DNA of 8,378 nucleotides from Candidatus Aenigmatarchaeota archaeon (GTDB taxonomy: Archaea > EX4484-52 > B79-G9), in assembly GCA_023142905.1 (NCBI GenBank), contig JAGLIP010000030.1:1-8378 (forward strand), written 5' to 3'. Position 1 is the first letter of the stretch. Every line of letters begins with the position of its first letter. The notes beneath the pieces were generated by a model. It had not been told where the DNA came from and made no database searches. It worked only from the letters and a program-made list of their open reading frames with translations. The translations under genes and the position numbers were made by a program. Of the stretch, positions 5,775 to 8,378 are shown piece after piece.

Positions 5775-6686
5775 ATGATTAAAAACGATATTTCTGCACA
5801 AATCAGTGCAATTATTGGTATATTTCCAAGAGGAAAGAAAAAGACAGCCATACATCCATTATACCATACACCTCAAAATATTAATCCTGAGTATCTCTGC
5901 ATTCCCTACAACAACCGATTTTATGGTTTTGAGCCAATCGATAAAGACAAACTGAGTGATGATAAAAATTGGCTAATATATAAACCCGGCGATAAAGTGC
6001 GCCTCCAACATTATATGTACTATGTTGGCGATGTGAATGAATACAATAATGCAAATTCCCTTTGTTCTGAATTATTCCTTAAATGCGAAATGGACAAAGC
6101 ACTATGGCGAGAAAAAGCAAATGACTATGGTGCAAAAATAACAACCAGTAGTTATGATTTCTATGACGAAGCTGAGTCAGATATGGACGAGATCCAAATT
6201 CATGAATTTGAATGCACACCATTAAATGGATTGTTAAACGATCAGGCTTTCGGTCTTATGTCTACTGGAGCTGCCGTATCTGCAACATTTTCAGACATTG
6301 CCAGGAAATATTCTGAAGGAAATGGTGTATCGGGTTTTGATCCGTTTAATTCATTAAATGCGATTTTGCATAGTAACGGCATCTGTATTTTCGATTTAGA
6401 AATACCTGTTGAATATATAAGTATTCCGCAAGAAAAAATAACTACTTGCGGGGGTGTTAAACGCAATGATGGTTTGATTTTTCCAGAGGGTATAAATATA
6501 GATACGAAAAATATAGAAAATTATGGTCATTTCATACATCAGAATCCTGAAGAAAACGAAATATTGTTTACGCCATACATTCCTATGAACTATGTAACAG
6601 GATTTAGATATTTTCCACATAATAGGGCAGTGATTGCCGGTTTCGTCAATCTCAAAAAAGAACTATTGACTATTGCTAACAGCTAA
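5775..6686 (+). CDS. Unrecognised 303-residue soluble protein
   Basis: I do not recognise this protein. It has no signal peptide and no membrane helix; six cysteines are scattered (C42, C97, C104, C147, C204, C225). The sequence is rich in Tyr, Phe, Asn and Asp and reads as a mixed alpha/beta fold. Notable stretches are LYHTPQNINPEYLCIPYNNR at 29-48, an acidic patch DEAESDMDEI at 131-140, a small-residue run LMSTGAAVSATFSDI at 161-175, and NEILFTPYIPMNYVTGFRYF at 261-280. The last resembles, loosely, the end of ADP-ribosyltransferase-like domains (E-x-L then P-x-x-Y-I), and LYHT recalls their early H-x-T; I regard this only as a hypothesis. The methyltransferase gene begins within 18 bases of this stop with a ribosome site in the gap, so the two are probably co-transcribed. 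Confidence 0.8.
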   Translation: MIKNDISAQISAIIGIFPRGKKKTAIHPLYHTPQNINPEYLCIPYNNRFYGFEPIDKDKLSDDKNWLIYKPGDKVRLQHYMYYVGDVNEYNNANSLCSELFLKCEMDKALWREKANDYGAKITTSSYDFYDEAESDMDEIQIHEFECTPLNGLLNDQAFGLMSTGAAVSATFSDIARKYSEGNGVSGFDPFNSLNAILHSNGICIFDLEIPVEYISIPQEKITTCGGVKRNDGLIFPEGINIDTKNIENYGHFIHQNPEENEILFTPYIPMNYVTGFRYFPHNRAVIAGFVNLKKELLTIANS

Positions 6687-6703
6687 AACAGAAGGATATG
6701 AAC

Positions 6704-7234
6704 ATGAATAAACCAAAACCAGATCTTCATTTTAGGATTATGGCCATTATGTTTCGGGTAAGGGATTTCTTCAAGCCCAGAAAGGCGGTCTTAAAAGAAG
6801 CAGGAATAAAGCAGGGATTTTGCGTGCTTGATTACGGCTGCGAGTCTGGTGGTTATGTAACGGATGCTTCCATGATGGCTGGCGAAACAGGCAAGATTTA
6901 CGCCATTGATATACACCCGCTTGCAATCCGAATGGTTGAAAACATTGCTTCAAAAAAGCAGTTGGCAAATGTTAAAACCATATGTTCTGATTGCAAAACC
7001 GGACTTGAAAACAGCAGCATTGATGTTGTAATTTTCTACGATACATTTCACAATCTTGAAGAACCGGACAGAGTGCTTAAGGAGTTACACCGACTGCTGA
7101 AACCGAAGGGAACGCTTTCTTTTAGCGATCACCACATGAGCGAGAGGGATATTGTGTCAAAAGTAACCAACAGCGGATTGTTCCGGCTGCTCAACAAAGG
7201 CGAAAAGACATACAGTTTTGCAAAGAAGAAATAG
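6704..7234 (+). CDS. Class I SAM-dependent methyltransferase (small, methyltransferase-11 type)
   Basis: A Rossmann-fold methyltransferase of about 176 residues; the substrate cannot be told from the sequence. Counting from this start, the SAM loop is VLDYGCESGGY at about 41-51, the acidic ribose-binding residue is Asp69 in YAIDIHP, and DVVIFYDTFHNL at about 107-118 and VLKELHRLLKPKGTLSFSDH complete the core. The loop departs from GxGxG: it reads G-C-E-S-G-G, with Glu where the second Gly usually sits. An ATG two codons earlier, at 6698, is also possible. I prefer 6704 because GAAGG at 6691-6695 is eight bases before it but only two before 6698. It lies 17 bases after the 303-residue gene and probably shares its promoter, the one clear Shine-Dalgarno-led internal gene of an operon here. 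Confidence 0.9.
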   Translation: MNKPKPDLHFRIMAIMFRVRDFFKPRKAVLKEAGIKQGFCVLDYGCESGGYVTDASMMAGETGKIYAIDIHPLAIRMVENIASKKQLANVKTICSDCKTGLENSSIDVVIFYDTFHNLEEPDRVLKELHRLLKPKGTLSFSDHHMSERDIVSKVTNSGLFRLLNKGEKTYSFAKKK

Positions 7235-7250
7235 CTGGATTCTACATAGC

Positions 7251-7259
7251 TTAAATATA
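7251..7259 (+). promoter_or_regulatory. TATA box of the 3'-phosphoesterase gene
   Basis: TTAAATATA is centred about 30 bases before the ATG at 7285, predicting a leader of only a few bases. It lies just past the methyltransferase stop. Confidence 0.55.
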
Positions 7260-7284
7260 TACACCTAAACACACAAGTATTATT

Positions 7285-7737
7285 ATGCCCTTAGAAACAT
7301 ACAGCAAAAAAAGAAACTTCTCAAAAACAATAGAACCAAAAGTTAAATCGGAGGCAACAGGAAAAAACATATATGTCATACAGGAACATAACGCATCGCA
7401 CCACCATTTTGACCTGCGCCTAGAGATTGGCGGAGTGTTAAAATCATGGGCAATCCCCAAAGAGCCACCAACAGATTCAAAAACAAAGCGGCTTGCAATT
7501 AAGGTCGAAGACCACCCAATAGATTACGCTGATTTTGAAGGCGAAATACCCGAAGGTCTTTATGGCGCCGGAACTGTTAAAATCTGGGATAAAGGCACAT
7601 TTAACCCAATAAAAATTGAAGAAAAAGAGATAATCGTAAAAATAGACGGAAAAAAATTAAAAGGGCTGTTCGTCCTCCTTAAAACAAGCTTCAAGGGTGC
7701 GAAAAACACTTGGCTTTTCTTTAAGAAGAAGGAATGA
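7285..7737 (+). CDS. Standalone LigD-type DNA 3'-phosphoesterase
   Basis: This enzyme family trims 3'-terminal ribonucleotides and 3'-phosphates to leave a 3'-OH that polymerase or ligase can use. In bacteria it is one domain of LigD in non-homologous end joining. Here the domain is the entire 150-residue protein. All catalytic positions described for Pseudomonas LigD (H42, H48, D50, R52, H84, Y88) are present with a constant offset of seven: H35 in VIQEH, H41, D43 and R45 in HFDLRLE, H77 in VEDHP and Y81. Also conserved are LKSWAIPKEPP and FEGEIPEGLYGAGTVKIWD. No polymerase or ligase domain is fused and no ku or ligD appears in the window. It is transcribed from its own promoter. Confidence 0.95.
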   Translation: MPLETYSKKRNFSKTIEPKVKSEATGKNIYVIQEHNASHHHFDLRLEIGGVLKSWAIPKEPPTDSKTKRLAIKVEDHPIDYADFEGEIPEGLYGAGTVKIWDKGTFNPIKIEEKEIIVKIDGKKLKGLFVLLKTSFKGAKNTWLFFKKKE

Positions 7738-7864
7738 GCCTATTGCGCATTACACCACATTCAGGACATGTTAGTTTAATTGGAATTATTGTACTTTAAA
7801 TTTAACAATATTCAGTAATAAAATAACATGGCGTAATGTTATTGAATGATTGGTGATAAATATA
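7738..7864. other. Spacer with AT-rich inverted repeat, no gene seen
   Basis: No convincing gene lies between the phosphoesterase stop and the hydrolase remnant. The stretch contains a perfect eight-base inverted repeat, AATAACAT and ATGTTATT, at 7822-7829 and 7836-7843 around GGCGTA. It could be an operator, a weak hairpin, or a scar of the deletion that removed the 5' part of the hydrolase gene just downstream. Confidence 0.5.
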
Positions 7865-7999
7865 ATGCATTCCATAAAAAGAATAAAAGAACCAAAAGAA
7901 ATCCACATCTTTGATGGAGTTGATCACGACTACAAAGGCGCTGAAAAAGAAGCGCTTAACCGAACAGTTAAATGGTTTACACAATATCTCGTTCGGTAG
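7865..7999 (+). pseudogene. Alpha/beta-hydrolase C-terminal remnant
   Basis: A frame of 44 codons from an ATG at 7865 to TAG at 7997 reads like the last helix-strand-loop-helix of an alpha/beta hydrolase of the dienelactone or prolyl-oligopeptidase type. KEIHIFDGVDHDYKG carries the catalytic-type histidine (H21) after a strand, followed by EALNRTVKWFTQYLVR, the usual amphipathic final helix. The nucleophile elbow, the acid residue and the whole core are missing, and the frame is closed by a TGA six codons before the ATG. I infer a 5'-deleted gene whose natural stop is the TAG. No Shine-Dalgarno precedes the ATG, so translation of this piece is doubtful. Confidence 0.65.
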
Positions 8000-8072
8000 T
8001 GTGCCACCGATTTCAAGTACCCAAAAGAGCAAGATTATGTGCAATATTACTTGACCCGCCATGTTAAGACAA

Positions 8073-8080
8073 TTTTTAAA
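8073..8080 (+). promoter_or_regulatory. TATA box of the second nucleotidyltransferase gene
   Basis: TTTTTAAA is centred about 28 bases before the ATG at 8105, which fits a leaderless start there rather than at the in-frame ATG at 8084. Confidence 0.45.
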
Positions 8081-8104
8081 GTCATGGGACTCTTAACAGT
8101 TATT

Positions 8105-8378
8105 ATGGAAGAACATCTTAAAAAAAGACCTCAAAAAAAGATTTTTCAAAAAGAAGAAATTGATTTTCTTAGAAATCAAGCCATTGAAAAAATAAAATCA
8201 AAATTATTGCCTGATGAAAAAGTAATTAAAATCATGTTAATTGGTTCATCAGTAAAAAATTCCTTTGGAAAATATGAATCATCGGGATTTAGAGGGAGTT
8301 TATTTTCTGATTTTGATTTTATTGTTTTTGTAGAAGAGGATTATGAAATTCCTAAATGGCTTGATAAAGAACCAGATG
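8105..8378 (+). CDS. Nucleotidyltransferase-fold protein, 5' part (runs off the window)
   Basis: The first 91 codons are in the window. After a charged helical lead (EEIDFLRNQAIEKIKSKL) comes a polymerase-beta-type core: IMLIGSSVKNSFG with G47-S48, then GSLFSDFDFIVFVEEDY with the metal-binding pair D69 and D71. The gap between the GS and D-x-D motifs is about 20 residues, longer than the usual 10-12 of minimal nucleotidyltransferases, because of an insert around KYESSGFRGS. The C-terminal part, which would show whether it is an antibiotic-type, tRNA-type or CCA-type enzyme, lies outside. The frame is open back to the TAG at 7997 but resembles nothing there; the TATA box at 8073-8080 fixes the start. 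It is separate from the MNT/HEPN operon and has no HTH. Confidence 0.8.
   Translation, partial: MEEHLKKRPQKKIFQKEEIDFLRNQAIEKIKSKLLPDEKVIKIMLIGSSVKNSFGKYESSGFRGSLFSDFDFIVFVEEDYEIPKWLDKEPD

Noticed and set aside
997..7737. A single DNA-repair operon made of uvrC, nth and the phosphoesterase
   Set aside because: uvrC is on the opposite strand, unrelated genes lie between them and the genes have separate promoter-like sequences; only proximity can be claimed.
7721..7795. Minus-strand frame with a zinc-ribbon-like CPECG motif
   Set aside because: It is only about 24 codons, has no start codon upstream of the motif, has a single CxxC pair and overlaps the end of the phosphoesterase gene; probably chance.
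7802..8062. Minus-strand frame of 86 codons in the gene-poor right part
   Set aside because: It lies opposite the hydrolase remnant, whose plus-strand sequence matches a known fold, and its peptide is a hydrophobic, aromatic-rich shadow without recognisable features.
1..8378. CRISPR array, tRNA, rRNA or replication origin
   Set aside because: No regularly spaced direct repeats, no cloverleaf with a CCA-type acceptor or T-loop signature, and no origin-type repeat cluster were seen; the only regular repeats are the operator-like sites at 4021-4087.

Overview
The window looks like the chromosome of an archaeon, probably a small-genome lineage of the DPANN type (inference, not proven). Coding is dense and AT-rich. 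Most genes have a TATA-like box centred about 25-30 bases before the start codon and little or no leader, which points to leaderless archaeal transcripts. The gene content fits this: a standalone LigD-type 3'-phosphoesterase, an HTH-MNT/HEPN pair, a UvrC with no C-terminal helix-hairpin-helix domain, and several proteins I do not recognise.

Left edge (1-583). The start of an unidentified minus-strand gene with a strong Shine-Dalgarno runs off the window. Next to it lies a GC-rich hairpin resembling the ends of IS200/IS605 elements, with three GCCCGCA copies. It abuts an SdpI-family gene that keeps only its C-terminal third and has no start codon.

Repair block (584-2631). A 138-residue orphan and uvrC converge, and their stop codons overlap in one TTAA. 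UvrC keeps the GIY-YIG nuclease, a four-cysteine cluster, the UVR motif and the RNase H-like nuclease, but stops where the HhH tandem normally begins.

Middle (2715-5719). An unrecognised secreted-then-membrane-anchored protein is followed by a two-gene HTH-nucleotidyltransferase/HEPN operon. The operon promoter is packed with TGTTA/TAACA half-sites whose centres lie 30 and 20 bases apart, a good candidate for an autoregulatory operator. Endonuclease III, with all catalytic and Fe-S residues, follows.

Right part (5775-8378). An unrecognised 303-residue soluble protein is apparently co-transcribed with a small class I methyltransferase. Then comes a single-domain LigD 3'-phosphoesterase with every catalytic residue of the family. 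A gene-poor stretch of about 370 bases holds an AT-rich hairpin and the last 44 codons of an alpha/beta hydrolase. The 5' part of a second nucleotidyltransferase-fold protein runs off the window.

Three DNA-repair enzymes (UvrC, Nth, 3'-phosphoesterase) lie within 7 kb, but each has its own apparent promoter, so this is proximity rather than one operon. Two genes survive only as 3' tails behind hairpin-bearing DNA, which suggests recent decay at both ends of the window. The most interesting items are the MNT/HEPN operator array, the HEPN motif with Tyr in place of His, and the unrecognised 433- and 303-residue proteins.
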